Below, in pieces: positions 34,044-44,281 of a stretch of 64,000 nt of DNA. The notes beneath the pieces are model-generated. The model was given only the letters and a program-made list of their open reading frames with translations, ran no database searches and was not told where the DNA came from. The stretch's first letter is position 1; each line of letters begins with the position of its first letter. The DNA is from Streptomyces sp. NBC_00775 (GTDB lineage Bacteria; Actinomycetota; Actinomycetes; Streptomycetales; Streptomycetaceae). Location of the stretch: the NCBI RefSeq assembly GCF_036347135.1, contig NZ_CP108938.1, positions 6,820,001 to 6,884,000 on the forward strand, given 5' to 3'. The translations under genes and the position numbers were made by a program.

Positions 34044-35819
34044 TCAGGCCTTGCCCTTGCTCACCACCCACTTGCCGCCGACCCAGTTGCCGACCGTCTC
34101 GTAGCCCGAGCGGAAGGAACCCAGCCAGTCCAGCTTCAGGTTCGCCTCGGCGGTGGACTTGACGGCGGTGTAGCTGCTCGCGTCGTCCGCCGAGCCGCCC
34201 GTGGTGTTCTTGGCGTAGTACGGGAACGGGTAGACCGGGCGGGTGGAGGTGACCTTGCCGGTGCTGTCGACCGAGGTGGTCGTCAGGCTGCTCGGGGCCT
34301 CGCCCTTGGTGACCCAGTCGGTCATCGCGGTCAGCGCGTCGAAGGTGTTCGGGCCCTGGCCGCCGCCGCAGTGCGCGACACCCGGGAGCAGGAACAGCCG
34401 CGCGAAGCTCTTGGTCGCCGTCTCGCCGCCCATGACCTTCTTCACGGCCTTGTAGTACGCCATGGTGCCGACCGCCGGGATGTGCTGGTCACCCAGGCCG
34501 TGCCAGAGGATCAGCTTGCCGCCGGCCTTCTTGAACGCCGACAGGTCGGGGTCCGTGGCGTCGTACATGCCCTCGTTGGGCTCCATGACCTTCTTGTAGT
34601 AGGCCGCGGTGAACTTGACGTCCTTGTACGTCAGGGCCGGCTGCGGGCTGTCGAAGATCTGGTAGCGCAGGGTCTCGCGGACGAAGCTGATGTCACCGGA
34701 GTTGGCGGTGGCGGTGGCCGGCGTGATGATCCCGGCCCAGTTCAGCTCGGAGCCGCGCAGCTGGTAACCCGGGTACAGCAGCTGGCCGTTCTCGTCGGTC
34801 GGGCCGGCGTAGATCCGGCGCAGGGTGGTGACCTGGTCGGCCGTCAGGCAGTAGGCGTCGGACGTCGAGGTCTGGCCGGCCTTGCACTCGATGGTGGCCG
34901 GGTCCCAGTCGCAGGCCAGTGGGTCGGCGATGATGCCGTCCGCGGGTGCGTCACAGCCCTTGAGCACGGCCTTGTGGATGTCAGCCAGGTCGGCGTTGGT
35001 GATGGTGGCCGTACCGCCGTTGAGGTAGACGGACTGGGCGGTCCAGGCGTGCGAGAAGGTGTTCAGCGCGGTGAAGTTGTTGGCCGGGGCGCCGGCGATG
35101 ATGCCGTCGAAGTCGGTCGGGTAGCGCTGGGCCTCGGTCAGGGCCTGGTGGCCGCCCTGCGAGCAGCCGTCGAAGTACGAGTGGTCCGGGGCCTGCCCGT
35201 AGTACGTCTTGATGATCGCCTTGGCCGCCTGGACGAGCAGGTGGTCGGACTTGTAGCCGAAGTCGGCGCGCAGCGTCGGGTCGGTGGAGAAGAGCCCGCC
35301 GCCCTGGTAGTGGCCCTCGTCGCTGGAGGCGACCGCGAAGGCGCCGCTGGTCAGCGGGACACAGCCGGCGGAGGCCGGGGCGCTGGTCACGTTCGTGTTG
35401 CCGCAGAGACCGCCGCAGCCGACCTGGAGGTAGCCCGCCTGCCAGCCGCTCTGGGGCAGCTTGATCTCGAAGTGGATCTGCGGGGCGATCACGCCCTTCA
35501 CGTCACAGGCGGCCCAGTTGCCGAGCGTGTTGGCGCTCGCGGCCAGCTCGGTGGCGGAGCTGATCTCGAAGGGCACCCCGGGGACGGCGGCGGCCAGGTC
35601 CTTGGACGCGATGTCGGCGCAGGAGATGGCCGGGGCGATGCCGGAGGTCGTGGTGCTGGCCGTGGTGGCGTTGACCGAGTTCGAGGTGGAGGCCGCCGCG
35701 CTGCCGGTCGTGGCGCTCGCGAGGGCCACGCTCGCGCCGGTCACCACCGCGAGGGAGGCGGCGAGGGTGGCCATGAACGTGGCTGATTGCCACCGACACC
35801 ATCTCAACAGCTTGGGCAT
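34044..35819 (-). CDS. Secreted tannase / feruloyl-esterase family enzyme
   Basis: ATG 35819 with GGAG upstream gives 591 residues. A signal peptide (FMATLAASLAVVTGASVALA) precedes the tannase-family alpha/beta hydrolase. The serine elbow lies in FDGCSQGGHQALTEAQRYP, with the nucleophilic Ser in GCSQGG and the family's neighbouring Cys. LWHGLGDQHIP and LPGVAHCGGG supply the likely acid and His, the latter again with a Cys. Expected to cut ester-linked phenolics such as gallate or ferulate from plant material. It matches the plant-biomass theme of the ceb genes but lies alone. Confidence 0.9.
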   Translation of the reverse strand: MPKLLRWCRWQSATFMATLAASLAVVTGASVALASATTGSAAASTSNSVNATTASTTTSGIAPAISCADIASKDLAAAVPGVPFEISSATELAASANTLGNWAACDVKGVIAPQIHFEIKLPQSGWQAGYLQVGCGGLCGNTNVTSAPASAGCVPLTSGAFAVASSDEGHYQGGGLFSTDPTLRADFGYKSDHLLVQAAKAIIKTYYGQAPDHSYFDGCSQGGHQALTEAQRYPTDFDGIIAGAPANNFTALNTFSHAWTAQSVYLNGGTATITNADLADIHKAVLKGCDAPADGIIADPLACDWDPATIECKAGQTSTSDAYCLTADQVTTLRRIYAGPTDENGQLLYPGYQLRGSELNWAGIITPATATANSGDISFVRETLRYQIFDSPQPALTYKDVKFTAAYYKKVMEPNEGMYDATDPDLSAFKKAGGKLILWHGLGDQHIPAVGTMAYYKAVKKVMGGETATKSFARLFLLPGVAHCGGGQGPNTFDALTAMTDWVTKGEAPSSLTTTSVDSTGKVTSTRPVYPFPYYAKNTTGGSADDASSYTAVKSTAEANLKLDWLGSFRSGYETVGNWVGGKWVVSKGKA

Positions 35820-36290
35820 GCTCGGTCTCCATTCGATCGTCGGCTCGGGGATGCGGGCCAGTACAGGTGCCCTCGTGGGCCGGTCAGGGCCGACCTGTCG
35901 TGCGGGGTGCTGTGCGCGGGGCGATACCGGGCGAAACGCGTTCGCCGGTGTGCCTGTGAGCACGCGGACGCAACCGTCGGCAGGCCAGGGGCGATGCCAC
36001 GGTGGGGCCGCGCGGATCGGGTCGCGACAGCGGTCAGGCGGGTGACTGGGGGGAGGGGACGAGATGCCGGAGATCTGGGCAGAGGGGGCCGCTGTGCGGA
36101 CCCCGTCGTCGCACCGGCGCCCGTGCGGGGGCGTGTGCGCGACTGCGGCTCAGGGGCTCGGCCTCCTTCCGCGACTCCGGCTCTGCAGTGGCGGTACGGC
36201 GAGGAACCTAACCCGCCGTTTTACCCGTGCACAAGACCTGTCAACGAGATTGTTGACGATGTTGTCGGAGGTTTTCGGCCATGCGGAGGG
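35820..36290. other. Long intergenic region upstream of the tannase gene
   Basis: About 470 bp before the start of the dispersed repeat contain no gene I can support. The notable element is GTCAAC-N6-GTTGAC at 36240-36257, next to a second GTTG-rich unit (GATGTTGTC at 36258-36266). Read on the minus strand it supplies a TTGACA hexamer. This may be the distal tannase promoter or an orphan operator left by gene loss. Confidence 0.4.
36240..36257. promoter_or_regulatory. GTCAAC-N6-GTTGAC dyad
   Basis: Six-base inverted arms, GTCAAC (36240-36245) and GTTGAC (36252-36257). The pattern resembles GntR-family operators upstream of many Streptomyces genes. The target gene is unclear. Confidence 0.4.
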
Positions 36291-36315
36291 GTGAGCGGGT
36301 GGGGGGTGTTTGTCG

Positions 36316-36480
36316 GGTGCGGGCCGGTGGGGGCTGATCGCGCAGTTCTGCGCGCCCCTGAAAGCAAAAGCAGGCGGCACCGCCCAGGCGTCAAGCGAGC
36401 CCGGGGTATCGCGGGGCGCAGCCCCGCGCCTTTAGGGGCGCGGGGAACTGCGCGAGCAACCCCCACCGGCCCGCAGCCGA
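36316..36480. repeat. Dispersed repeat forming a large imperfect inverted repeat
   Basis: The left arm 36316-36360 (GTGCGGGCCGGTGGGGGCTG ... CGCAGTTCTGCGCGCCCCT) is answered by the right arm 36434-36477 (AGGGGCGCGGGGAACTGCG ... CCCCCACCGGCCCGC). A separate hairpin GCGGGGCGCAGCCCCGC sits inside. It starts about 30 nt beyond the stop of the acyl-CoA dehydrogenase gene and probably acts as its terminator. Confidence 0.8.
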
Positions 36481-36512
36481 CGCACTACCCCCACCGCGCC
36501 CCTTCCGATCGC

Positions 36513-37679
36513 TCAGCCGGTCAGCCCCAACTCCCGTGCGATCAGCATCCGCTGCACCTCGCTCGTACCCTCGCCGATCTCCAGGATCTTGGAGTCGCGC
36601 CACATACGGGCCACCGGGTACTCGTTCATGAAGCCGTAGCCGCCATGGATCTGCGTGGCGTCGCGGGCGTTGTCGACGGCGATGGTGGAGGAGTAGAGCT
36701 TGGCGATCGCCGCCTCCTTCTTGAAGGGCTCTCCGGCGACCAGGCGGGACGCGGCGTCACGCCAGCCGACGCGGGCCATGTGCGCCTTCATCTCCATGTC
36801 GGCGATCTTGAACTGGATGGCCTGATACGCGCCGATGTTCCGCCCGAACGCGTGCCGTTCCTTGGCGTACTTCACCGACTCGTCGACGCAGCCCTGAGCG
36901 AGCCCGGTGGCGAGGGCGGAGATGGCGATCCGGCCCTCGTCCAGGATCCGCAGGAACTGCGCGTATCCGCGGCCCTCCGCACCGAGCAGATTCGCGGCCG
37001 GTACGCGTACGTCGGAGAAGGACAGCTCACGGGTGTCCGACGCGTTCCAGCCGACCTTCGAGTAGGGGGCGGCGACCGTGAAGCCGGGCGTTCCGGACGG
37101 CACGATGATGGCGGAGATCAGCGGCTTGCCGTCGGGCTTGCGGCCCGTGACCGCGGTGACCGTCACCAACCCGGTGATGTCCGTACCGGAGTTGGTGATG
37201 AAGCACTTGCTGCCGTTGATCACCCACTCGTTCGTCTCGGGGTCGAGCCGCGCCGTCGTACGCGTCGCGCCCGCGTCCGAGCCGCCGTCCGGTTCGGTCA
37301 GCCCGAACGCGCCGAGGATCTCGCCGGAGCAGAGCCGGGGGAGCCACTCGGCCTTCTGGGCGTCGGTGCCGAAGAGGTGGATCGGCATGGCGCCGAGCGA
37401 GACCCCGGCCTCCAGGGTGATGGCGACCGACGAGTCGACCCGGGCCAGCTCCTCCAGGGCGATGCCGAGGGCGAGATAGTCGCCGCCCATGCCGCCGTAC
37501 TCCTCCGGGAACGGCAGCCCGAACAGGCCCATGCGGCCCATCTCCCGCACGATCTCGTACGGGAACTCGTGCCGCTCGTAGAAGTCGCCGATCTTCGGCG
37601 CCACGACATCGTGCGCGAACTCCTCGACCGTACGCCGGAGTTCTTCGAGTTCGGGGGAGAGGCGGTGGTCCAGGGACAT
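36513..37679 (-). CDS. Acyl-CoA dehydrogenase of the branched-chain/leucine operon
   Basis: A 388-residue FAD enzyme. Signatures: FGLTEPDGGSDAGATRTTA (flavin/substrate site), and QIHGGYGFMNEYPVARMWRD followed by GEGTSEVQRMLIARELGL. The Glu of GEGTSE occupies the catalytic-base position of short/medium-chain enzymes. ATG 37679 has GGAG 8 nt upstream; it lies 5 nt after hmgL. As last gene of accD-accA-hmgL-acd it likely oxidises isovaleryl-CoA or related branched acyl-CoAs (cf. AcdH). Exact substrate not decided. Confidence 0.9.
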   Translation of the reverse strand: MSLDHRLSPELEELRRTVEEFAHDVVAPKIGDFYERHEFPYEIVREMGRMGLFGLPFPEEYGGMGGDYLALGIALEELARVDSSVAITLEAGVSLGAMPIHLFGTDAQKAEWLPRLCSGEILGAFGLTEPDGGSDAGATRTTARLDPETNEWVINGSKCFITNSGTDITGLVTVTAVTGRKPDGKPLISAIIVPSGTPGFTVAAPYSKVGWNASDTRELSFSDVRVPAANLLGAEGRGYAQFLRILDEGRIAISALATGLAQGCVDESVKYAKERHAFGRNIGAYQAIQFKIADMEMKAHMARVGWRDAASRLVAGEPFKKEAAIAKLYSSTIAVDNARDATQIHGGYGFMNEYPVARMWRDSKILEIGEGTSEVQRMLIARELGLTG

Positions 37680-37684
37680 GCGGA

Positions 37685-38641
37685 TCACTCCTGGTGGGGC
37701 TGTGTTGGTTTACCGAGCGCTTTGACGGTGCGGGACGGGCTGGGTCGGCCCAGTTGTCCGGCCATCCACACGCTGGTGGCGGTGAGGCGGCCGAGGTCTA
37801 CCCCGGTGTCGATACCGAGGCCCTGGAGCATCCATACGAGGTCTTCGGTGGCGAGATTGCCGGTCGCGGACTTCGCGTACGGGCAGCCGCCGAGGCCGCC
37901 CGCCGAGGCGTCGACCGTGGTCACGCCGTGCTGGAGCGCGGCCAGGGTGTTGGCGAGCGCCTGGCCGTACGTGTCGTGGAAGTGCACGCCCAGCGCGCTG
38001 GTCGGCACGCCCTCCTCATTGAGCTCGGCGAGCAGGCTCTGGACGTGGCCGGGCGTCGCGACGCCGATGGTGTCGCCGAGGCTCAGCTCGTCGCAGCCCA
38101 TGTCCATCAGGGACTTGCAGACGCGGACGACCTGGTGGATCGGGACCGCGCCCTCCCAGGGGTCGCCGAAGCACATCGAGATGTACGCGCGCACGTGGAG
38201 CCTGTCCGCGCGCGCCTTCTCGACCACCGGCTCGAACATGGCGAGCGACTCGTCGACCGTCCTGTTCAGGTTGGCCTTCGCGAAGGATTCGGTGGCGCTG
38301 GCGAAGACGGCGATGTGCCGCGCGCCGAGCGTGAGGGCCCGGTCCAGCCCGCGCTCGTTCGGCACGAGGACCGGGAGATGGACTCCCGGCAGGTCGCTCA
38401 CGAGCGGGAACAGCTGCTCGGCGTCCGCGAGTTGGGGCACCCACTTCGGGTGGACGAAGCTGGTGGCCTCGATGGTGGTCAGGCCCGCGTCGGCGAGGCG
38501 CCGGATGAACTCCGCCTTGACCTCGGTGGGCACGGTCGCCTTCTCGTTCTGCAAACCGTCGCGCGCGCCGACCTCGTAGATCCGCACCCGCGCGGGGAGA
38601 TCCTGGGCCGGTACGACCATGGGCAGCCCTTGAACGGTCAT
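37685..38641 (-). CDS. hmgL: Hydroxymethylglutaryl-CoA lyase
   Basis: A 318-residue HMGL-like lyase splitting HMG-CoA into acetoacetate and acetyl-CoA, the last step of leucine breakdown. [13 protein letters not shown] holds the catalytic Arg/Asp; [18 protein letters not shown] holds two metal-binding His; and [20 protein letters not shown] is the active-site loop with the conserved Cys. Its ATG overlaps the upstream carboxylase stop by 4 nt and it ends 5 nt before the dehydrogenase start, a tight operon. Confidence 0.95.
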   Translation of the reverse strand: MTVQGLPMVVPAQDLPARVRIYEVGARDGLQNEKATVPTEVKAEFIRRLADAGLTTIEATSFVHPKWVPQLADAEQLFPLVSDLPGVHLPVLVPNERGLDRALTLGARHIAVFASATESFAKANLNRTVDESLAMFEPVVEKARADRLHVRAYISMCFGDPWEGAVPIHQVVRVCKSLMDMGCDELSLGDTIGVATPGHVQSLLAELNEEGVPTSALGVHFHDTYGQALANTLAALQHGVTTVDASAGGLGGCPYAKSATGNLATEDLVWMLQGLGIDTGVDLGRLTATSVWMAGQLGRPSPSRTVKALGKPTQPHQE

Positions 38642-40680
38642 TCCGCCTCCTCGTGCGGTGCGATGACGGCCAGCACCTGGTCCATGGCGACCGTCGTGCC
38701 CGGGGCGACGTCCAGCTCGCTGACGGTCCCGGCGTGCGGCGCGGAGATGACGTGCTCCATCTTCATCGCCTCGACGACCAACAGGCTCTGACCGGCGGTC
38801 ACTTCGTCACCCACAGCGACCTTCACGACGGTCACCGTGCCGGGCATGGGGGCGGTGAGCGAGTCGGCGCCGGAATGGGCGGCGCCGGTGAGGGAGGCGG
38901 CCACGGGGTCGTGGTCGCGCACATGCCAGGCGTCGCCGTCGCGGCCCAGCCAGGTGCCCGACGGCAGGGCGGCGAAGGTGTGGGTGACACCGTCGAGCCG
39001 GAAGGCGAACCGTGATGCGGTCGCCCCTCCCCGGAGCGGGGTGAGGGGCACGGCCCCCCGGAGGGGCGGCTTCTCGTCGTCGAGCAGCAGCTCGACGCCG
39101 CCGTCCGCCGTGCCGCGCACGCGCACGGTCACGGGGTCGTGGCCCGGCACCTGAAGGTGGTGCGCCGTCCACGCCGGTGCGCCGCCCAGGCGCCAGCCGC
39201 TGGGCACGGAGAAGGGGTCCACCCACTCGGGGGTCCCGGGGCGAAGCCCCTGGGACGTGGCGGGGGAGAGAGCCTCGTGCCGCAGCAGCGCCGCCGCCGC
39301 GTACACCTCCTCGGGCACCTCACCCGAGACCAGCCCCTCGGCCTCCCGCTCCACCAGCCCCGTGTCCAACTCGCCCGCCACCACCGCCGGATGGGCCAGC
39401 AGCCGCCGCAGGAACCCCGCGTTCGTCTGCACCCCCAGGGTGACCGTCTCGGCGAGGGCAGCCCGGAGTTTGCGCAGCGCGGTCGCGCGGTCGGGGCCGT
39501 ACGCGATGACCTTGGAGAGCATCGGGTCGTAGAGCGAACCGACCTCCGTGCCCTCGCTCAGCCCGGAGTCGGTGCGTACTCCGTCGCCCTGCGGCTCGTC
39601 CAGCGCGAGCACCGTGCCGCCGGAGGGGAGGAACCCGCGCGCGGGGTCCTCGGCGCAGACGCGCGCCTCCACCGCGTGTCCCGTGAGCGTGATGTCCTTC
39701 TGCTCGTACGGCAGTCGCTCGCCCGCCGCGACCCGGAGCTGCCACTCCACCAGGTCCAGTCCCGTGATCAGCTCGGTGACCGGGTGCTCCACCTGGAGGC
39801 GGGTGTTCATCTCCATGAAGTAGTACGACGACGGGTCGCGGCCCGGCACGATGAACTCCACCGTGCCCGCGCCCGCGTAGCCGCAGGAGCGGGCCGCCTG
39901 GACCGCCGCCTCGCCCATCGCGGCGCGCGTCCCGGGGTCCAGGAGCACGCTCGGCGCTTCCTCGATGATCTTCTGGTGGCGGCGCTGGAGGGAGCACTCG
40001 CGCTCGCCGAGGTGCACGACATTGCCGTGGCCGTCCGCGAGGACCTGGATCTCGATGTGCCGGGGGCGGTCGACCCAGCGCTCTACGAGGAGGGTGTCGT
40101 CGCCGAAGGAGGCGCGGGCCTCGCGGCGGGCGGCGGCGATCTCCTCGGCCAGCTTCTCCGTGTCCCGCACCAGACGCATGCCCTTGCCGCCGCCGCCCGC
40201 ACTGGGCTTCAGCAGCACCGGCATGCCGATCTCCCGGGCGGCGTCGGCCAGTTGGGTGTCCGTGAGCCCGCTGCCGGACGAGCCGGGCACGACCGGGACC
40301 CCGGCCGCCTTCACGGTCTCCTTGGCGCGGATCTTGTCGCCCATGAGGTCGATGGCGGAGGCGGGCGGACCGATGAAAGTGAGCCCGGCCTCGGCGCACG
40401 CGCGCGCGAAGGCGGCGTTCTCCGCGAGGAAGCCGTAGCCCGGGTGCACGGCCTGCGCGCCCGTCCGCGCCGCCGCCTCCAGGAGCCGCTCCACCGACAG
40501 ATAGCTCTCGGCCGCCGGTGCCGGACCGATCCGTACCGCCGTGTCCGCCTCGCGCACATGCCGGGCGTCGGCGTCGGCGTCGGAGAAGACGGCCACGGAG
40601 CGCACGCCGAGGGTCCGCAGCGTACGGATGACCCGGACCGCGATCTCGCCCCGGTTGGCCACAAGAACGGTGTCGAACAT
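38638..40680 (-). CDS. Biotin-dependent acyl-CoA carboxylase, alpha subunit
   Basis: A 680-residue protein with biotin carboxylase (~1-450: [22 protein letters not shown]-grasp loop [21 protein letters not shown]) and a C-terminal biotin-carrier domain whose VVEAMKMEH Lys is biotinylated. It pairs with the carboxyltransferase encoded 13 nt upstream. In the leucine pathway this would be 3-methylcrotonyl-CoA carboxylase alpha; acetyl/propionyl-CoA activity is also possible in Streptomyces. ATG 40680 has GAGGGACC upstream. Confidence 0.93.
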   Translation of the reverse strand: MFDTVLVANRGEIAVRVIRTLRTLGVRSVAVFSDADADARHVREADTAVRIGPAPAAESYLSVERLLEAAARTGAQAVHPGYGFLAENAAFARACAEAGLTFIGPPASAIDLMGDKIRAKETVKAAGVPVVPGSSGSGLTDTQLADAAREIGMPVLLKPSAGGGGKGMRLVRDTEKLAEEIAAARREARASFGDDTLLVERWVDRPRHIEIQVLADGHGNVVHLGERECSLQRRHQKIIEEAPSVLLDPGTRAAMGEAAVQAARSCGYAGAGTVEFIVPGRDPSSYYFMEMNTRLQVEHPVTELITGLDLVEWQLRVAAGERLPYEQKDITLTGHAVEARVCAEDPARGFLPSGGTVLALDEPQGDGVRTDSGLSEGTEVGSLYDPMLSKVIAYGPDRATALRKLRAALAETVTLGVQTNAGFLRRLLAHPAVVAGELDTGLVEREAEGLVSGEVPEEVYAAAALLRHEALSPATSQGLRPGTPEWVDPFSVPSGWRLGGAPAWTAHHLQVPGHDPVTVRVRGTADGGVELLLDDEKPPLRGAVPLTPLRGGATASRFAFRLDGVTHTFAALPSGTWLGRDGDAWHVRDHDPVAASLTGAAHSGADSLTAPMPGTVTVVKVAVGDEVTAGQSLLVVEAMKMEHVISAPHAGTVSELDVAPGTTVAMDQVLAVIAPHEEAE

Positions 40681-40693
40681 GGTCAGAGGTCCC

Positions 40694-42310
40694 TCACATC
40701 CGGAAGACGCCGAACTGGGGGTCACCCAGGGGCGCGTTGGCGCAGGCGGTCAAGGCGAGGCCCAGGACCTGCCGGGTCTCCATCGGGTCGATCACACCGT
40801 CGTCCCAGAGCCGGGCCGTCGCGTAGTAGGCGTTCCCCTGGCGCTCGTACTGCTGGCGGATCGGGGCCTTGAAGTCCTCTTCCGCCTCGGCCGGCCAGGA
40901 CTCGCCGCGCCCCTCCAGCTGGTCGCGCTTGACGGTCGCGAGGACCGACGCGGCCTGCTCGCCGCCCATCACGGAGATCTTGGCGTTGGGCCACATCCAC
41001 AGGAAGCGCGGCGAGTACGCCCGGCCGCACATCGAGTAGTTGCCCGCGCCGTACGAGCCGCCGATCACCACCGTCAGCTTGGGCACGCGTGTGCAGGCGA
41101 CGGCCGTGACCATCTTGGCGCCGTGTTTGGCGATGCCCCCGGCCTCGTACTGCCTGCCCACCATGAACCCGGAGATGTTCTGCAGGAACACCAGCGGGAT
41201 GCCGCGCTGGTCGCACAGCTCGATGAAGTGGGCGCCCTTCTGGGCGGATTCGGAGAACAGGATGCCGTTGTTGGCGACGATCCCGACCGGGTGCCCGTGG
41301 ATCCGGGCGAAGCCGGTGACCAGGGTCTGCCCGAACTCCGCCTTGAACTCGGCGAAACGCGAACCGTCGGCCACGCGCGCGATGACCTCGCGTACGTCAT
41401 AGGGGGTGCGGGAGTCGACCGGCACCGCCCCGTACAGCCCGTACGGGTCCACCTTGGGCTCGACGGAAGGCTCCACGGCCCAGGGCAGCGGCCCGCGCGC
41501 GGGGAGCGTGGCGGCGATGTTCCGTACGATCCGCAGCGCGTGCGCGTCGTCCTCCGCCAGGTGGTCGGTGACGCCCGACACGCGCGCGTGGACCTCGCCT
41601 CCGCCCAGCTCCTCCGCCGTGACGACCTCGCCGGTGGCGGCCTTCACCAGGGGAGGGCCGCCGAGGAAGATCGTGCCCTGATTGCGCACGATCACGGCCT
41701 CGTCGCTCATCGCCGGGACGTACGCGCCGCCGGCCGTGCAGGAGCCGAGGACGGCGGCGATCTGCGGGATACCCGCCCCCGACATCCGCGCCTGGTTGTA
41801 GAAGATCCGCCCGAAGTGCTCGCGGTCGGGGAAGACCTCGTCCTGCATGGGCAGGAAGGCGCCCCCGGAGTCGACGAGATAGACACAGGGGAGGCGGTTT
41901 TCGAGCGCCACCTCTTGTGCCCGCAGATGCTTCTTCACCGTCATCGGGTAGTACGTGCCGCCCTTGACGGTGGCGTCATTGGCGACGATCACGCACTCGC
42001 GCCCGCTGACCCTGCCGATCCCGGCGATGACGCCCGCCGCCGGGGCCTGCCCTTCGTACATCCCGTCGGCGGCGAGGGGAGCCAGCTCCAGGAAGGGCGA
42101 GCCGGGGTCGAGGAGGGTGTCCACGCGGTCGCGGGGCAGCAGCTTCCCGCGCGCGGTGTGCCGGGCGCGGGCCTTCTCACCGCCGCCGAGCCGGGCCGCC
42201 GCCAGCTTCTGGCGCAGCTCCTCGCCCAGCGCGCGATGTGCCGCCTCGTTGGCCCGCCAGGCCTCCGACGCGGGGTCTGCCGCGCTCGTCAGCTCCGGTG
42301 CCTCGTGCAT
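40694..42310 (-). CDS. Acyl-CoA carboxylase carboxyltransferase, beta subunit
   Basis: A 538-residue carboxyltransferase with N- and C-terminal crotonase-like halves: [19 protein letters not shown], the [21 protein letters not shown] biotin-side loop, and [20 protein letters not shown] in the second half. The sequence resembles 3-methylcrotonyl-CoA carboxylase beta more than PccB. It is the first gene of the four-gene operon and is divergent from a TetR gene across an 86-bp spacer holding two operators that should control it. Confidence 0.93.
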   Translation of the reverse strand: MHEAPELTSAADPASEAWRANEAAHRALGEELRQKLAAARLGGGEKARARHTARGKLLPRDRVDTLLDPGSPFLELAPLAADGMYEGQAPAAGVIAGIGRVSGRECVIVANDATVKGGTYYPMTVKKHLRAQEVALENRLPCVYLVDSGGAFLPMQDEVFPDREHFGRIFYNQARMSGAGIPQIAAVLGSCTAGGAYVPAMSDEAVIVRNQGTIFLGGPPLVKAATGEVVTAEELGGGEVHARVSGVTDHLAEDDAHALRIVRNIAATLPARGPLPWAVEPSVEPKVDPYGLYGAVPVDSRTPYDVREVIARVADGSRFAEFKAEFGQTLVTGFARIHGHPVGIVANNGILFSESAQKGAHFIELCDQRGIPLVFLQNISGFMVGRQYEAGGIAKHGAKMVTAVACTRVPKLTVVIGGSYGAGNYSMCGRAYSPRFLWMWPNAKISVMGGEQAASVLATVKRDQLEGRGESWPAEAEEDFKAPIRQQYERQGNAYYATARLWDDGVIDPMETRQVLGLALTACANAPLGDPQFGVFRM

Positions 42311-42329
42311 CCTGCGGTCCCCTCATCTT

Positions 42330-42345
42330 GTTAATGAGCGTTAAC
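42330..42345. promoter_or_regulatory. TetR-type operator 1
   Basis: GTTAATGAGCGTTAAC: arms GTTAA and TTAAC around 6 bp. It fits the GTTAA-N6-TTAAC motif reported for AccR of S. avermitilis. Confidence 0.85.
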
Positions 42346-42358
42346 GCGTTTCCTTCAG

Positions 42359-42374
42359 GTTAACGACCGCTAAC
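42359..42374. promoter_or_regulatory. TetR-type operator 2
   Basis: GTTAACGACCGCTAAC, a second copy of the dyad with one arm mismatch, 29 bp downstream of the first and 23 bp before the TetR start. It would give autoregulation. Confidence 0.8.
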
Positions 42375-42396
42375 CTCCCTGTCTAGAATTGCTTCC

Positions 42397-42987
42397 ATGG
42401 CCACGAGAACCGACGCCCCCACCCGCCGCGAGCAGATCCTCAAGGAGGCCGCGCGGCTCTTCGCCGAGCGCGGCTTCCATGGCGTCGGTGTGGATGAGAT
42501 AGGAGCGGCCGTCGGCATCAGCGGCCCCGGCCTCTACCGGCACTTCGCCGGCAAGGACGCGATGCTCGCGGAGCTGCTGGTGGGGATCAGCGGGCAGCTG
42601 CTCACGGGGGGCAAGCGCCGTGTGGCGGAGACCGACGGGAACCCCGAGGCGCTCCTGGACTCGCTCATCGAGGGCCACATCGACTTCGCGCTCGACGACC
42701 GCCCCCTGATCACCCTGCACGACCGCGAGCTGGACCGCCTCCGGGACAGCGACCGCAAGCTCGTACGGCAGCTCCAGCGGCAGTACGTCGAGCTGTGGGT
42801 GGAGGTCGTGCGCGAGGTCTATCCGGGGCTGACGGAGCCCACCGCGCGCTCCGCCGTGCACTCCGTCTTCGGTCTGCTGAACTCCACGCCGCACCTGGGC
42901 CGCCCCGGCGCGCTGCCGGGCCGGGCGGGCACCGCCGCGCTGCTGCACCGGATGGCTCGTGGGGCCTTCGAGGCGGCGCGGGCGTGA
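42397..42987 (+). CDS. TetR-family regulator of acyl-CoA genes (AccR-like)
   Basis: A 196-residue regulator. The helix-turn-helix is at ~10-55: REQILKEAARLFAERGFHG, then EIGAAVGISGPGLYRHFAGK. The remaining helices form the ligand/dimer domain. Divergence from the acyl-CoA carboxylase operon and the two shared GTTAA-N6-TTAAC sites make it the likely repressor, with short acyl-CoAs as probable inducers by analogy with AccR. The match to AccR rests on operator and context, not on an alignment. Confidence 0.88.
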   Translation: MATRTDAPTRREQILKEAARLFAERGFHGVGVDEIGAAVGISGPGLYRHFAGKDAMLAELLVGISGQLLTGGKRRVAETDGNPEALLDSLIEGHIDFALDDRPLITLHDRELDRLRDSDRKLVRQLQRQYVELWVEVVREVYPGLTEPTARSAVHSVFGLLNSTPHLGRPGALPGRAGTAALLHRMARGAFEAARA

Positions 42988-43089
42988 CGAGCGTCTCGGG
43001 GTGGTTGCTCTGGACTACCGTCGTGACTGCCCGGTAACCTGATGTCTGAGCAAGCGCTTAGACAGATATCCCAGGTGGAGGTGGCGGCG

Positions 43090-44247
43090 GTGCGCCGTAC
43101 TGTGTTCAACGAGGACCACGAGGCGTTCCGGGAGACCCTCCGGGCCTTCATCGAGGCCGAGGTCGTTCCCGTCTACGACGAGTGGTTCGCCGCGGGCCAG
43201 GCGCCGCGCGACTTCTACTACAAGCTCGCCGAGCTCGGCATCTTCGGCATCCGTGTCGACGAGGAGTTCGGCGGCGCCGGCATCGACTCGTACAAGTTCG
43301 AAGCCGTGATGTACGAGGAGACGGCCCGCGCGGGCGTCCAGTTCGGCGGCTCCGGTGTGCACGTGCTGCTCGGCCTGCCGTACATCAAGATGCTCGCCAC
43401 CGACGAGCAGAAGAAGCGCTTCCTGCCGAAGTTCGTCTCCGGCGAGGAGATGTGGGCCCTCGCGATGACCGAGCCGGGCACCGGCTCCGACCTCGCGGGC
43501 ATGAAGACCACCGCGAAGCTCTCCGAGGACGGCACGCACTACGTCCTCAACGGCTCCAAGACCTTCATCACGGGCGGCGTGCACGCCGACAAGGTCATCG
43601 TCTGCGCCCGCACCTCCGCCCCGACGGCCGAGGACCGCCGCTTCGGCATCTCCCTCTTCGCCGTGGACACCAAGTCCGAGGGCTACTCCATCGGCCGCAA
43701 GCTGGACAAGCTCGGCCTGAAGACCTCCGACACCGCCGAGCTCGCGTTCGTCGACGTCAAGGTGCCCGTCGAGGACCTCCTCGGCGAGGAGAACAAGGGC
43801 TTCTACTACCTCGGCCACAACCTCGCCTCCGAGCGCTGGGGCATAGCCTTCGGCGCCTACGCCCAGGCCAAGGCCGCGGTCCGGTTCGCCAAGGAGTACG
43901 TGCAGGAGCGCACCGTCTTCGGCAAGGCCGTCGCCTCCTTCCAGAACACCAAGTTCGAGCTGGCCGCCTGCCAGGCCGAGGTGGACGCGGCCGAGGCCGT
44001 CGTCGACCGCGCCCTGGAGGCCCTCGACGCGGGCGAGCTGACCCCCGCCGAGGCCGCCAGCGCCAAGCTGTTCTGCACCGAGGTCGCGCACCGCGTCATC
44101 GACCGCTGCCTCCAGCTGCACGGCGGCTACGGCTTCATGAACGAGTACCCGATCGCCCGCCTGTACGCGGACAACCGCGTCAACCGCATCTACGGCGGTA
44201 CCAGCGAGATCATGAAGTCGATCATCGCCAAGGACATGGGCCTGTAA
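43090..44247 (+). CDS. Long-chain-type acyl-CoA dehydrogenase
   Basis: A 385-residue FAD enzyme. I prefer GTG 43090, preceded by GTGGAGGTGG; the frame also has an ATG at 43042, but a -10-like TAACCT lies just before it. Motifs: ALAMTEPGTGSDLAGMKTTA, and QLHGGYGFMNEYPIARLYAD followed by NRIYGGTSEIM. The usual catalytic Glu of IYEGT is Gly here. As in long-chain and isovaleryl enzymes, the base is probably the Glu in NLASERWGIA. It is followed 34 bp later by a TesB gene. Substrate undecided. Confidence 0.9.
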   Translation: MRRTVFNEDHEAFRETLRAFIEAEVVPVYDEWFAAGQAPRDFYYKLAELGIFGIRVDEEFGGAGIDSYKFEAVMYEETARAGVQFGGSGVHVLLGLPYIKMLATDEQKKRFLPKFVSGEEMWALAMTEPGTGSDLAGMKTTAKLSEDGTHYVLNGSKTFITGGVHADKVIVCARTSAPTAEDRRFGISLFAVDTKSEGYSIGRKLDKLGLKTSDTAELAFVDVKVPVEDLLGEENKGFYYLGHNLASERWGIAFGAYAQAKAAVRFAKEYVQERTVFGKAVASFQNTKFELAACQAEVDAAEAVVDRALEALDAGELTPAEAASAKLFCTEVAHRVIDRCLQLHGGYGFMNEYPIARLYADNRVNRIYGGTSEIMKSIIAKDMGL

Positions 44248-44281
44248 GGTCCGCGAAAAAAGTTCACGGTACAACTGACCT

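Noticed and set aside
36062..36380. Short frames on both strands in the tannase upstream region
   Set aside because: No ribosome sites, biased Arg/Pro composition and overlap with the dispersed repeat.
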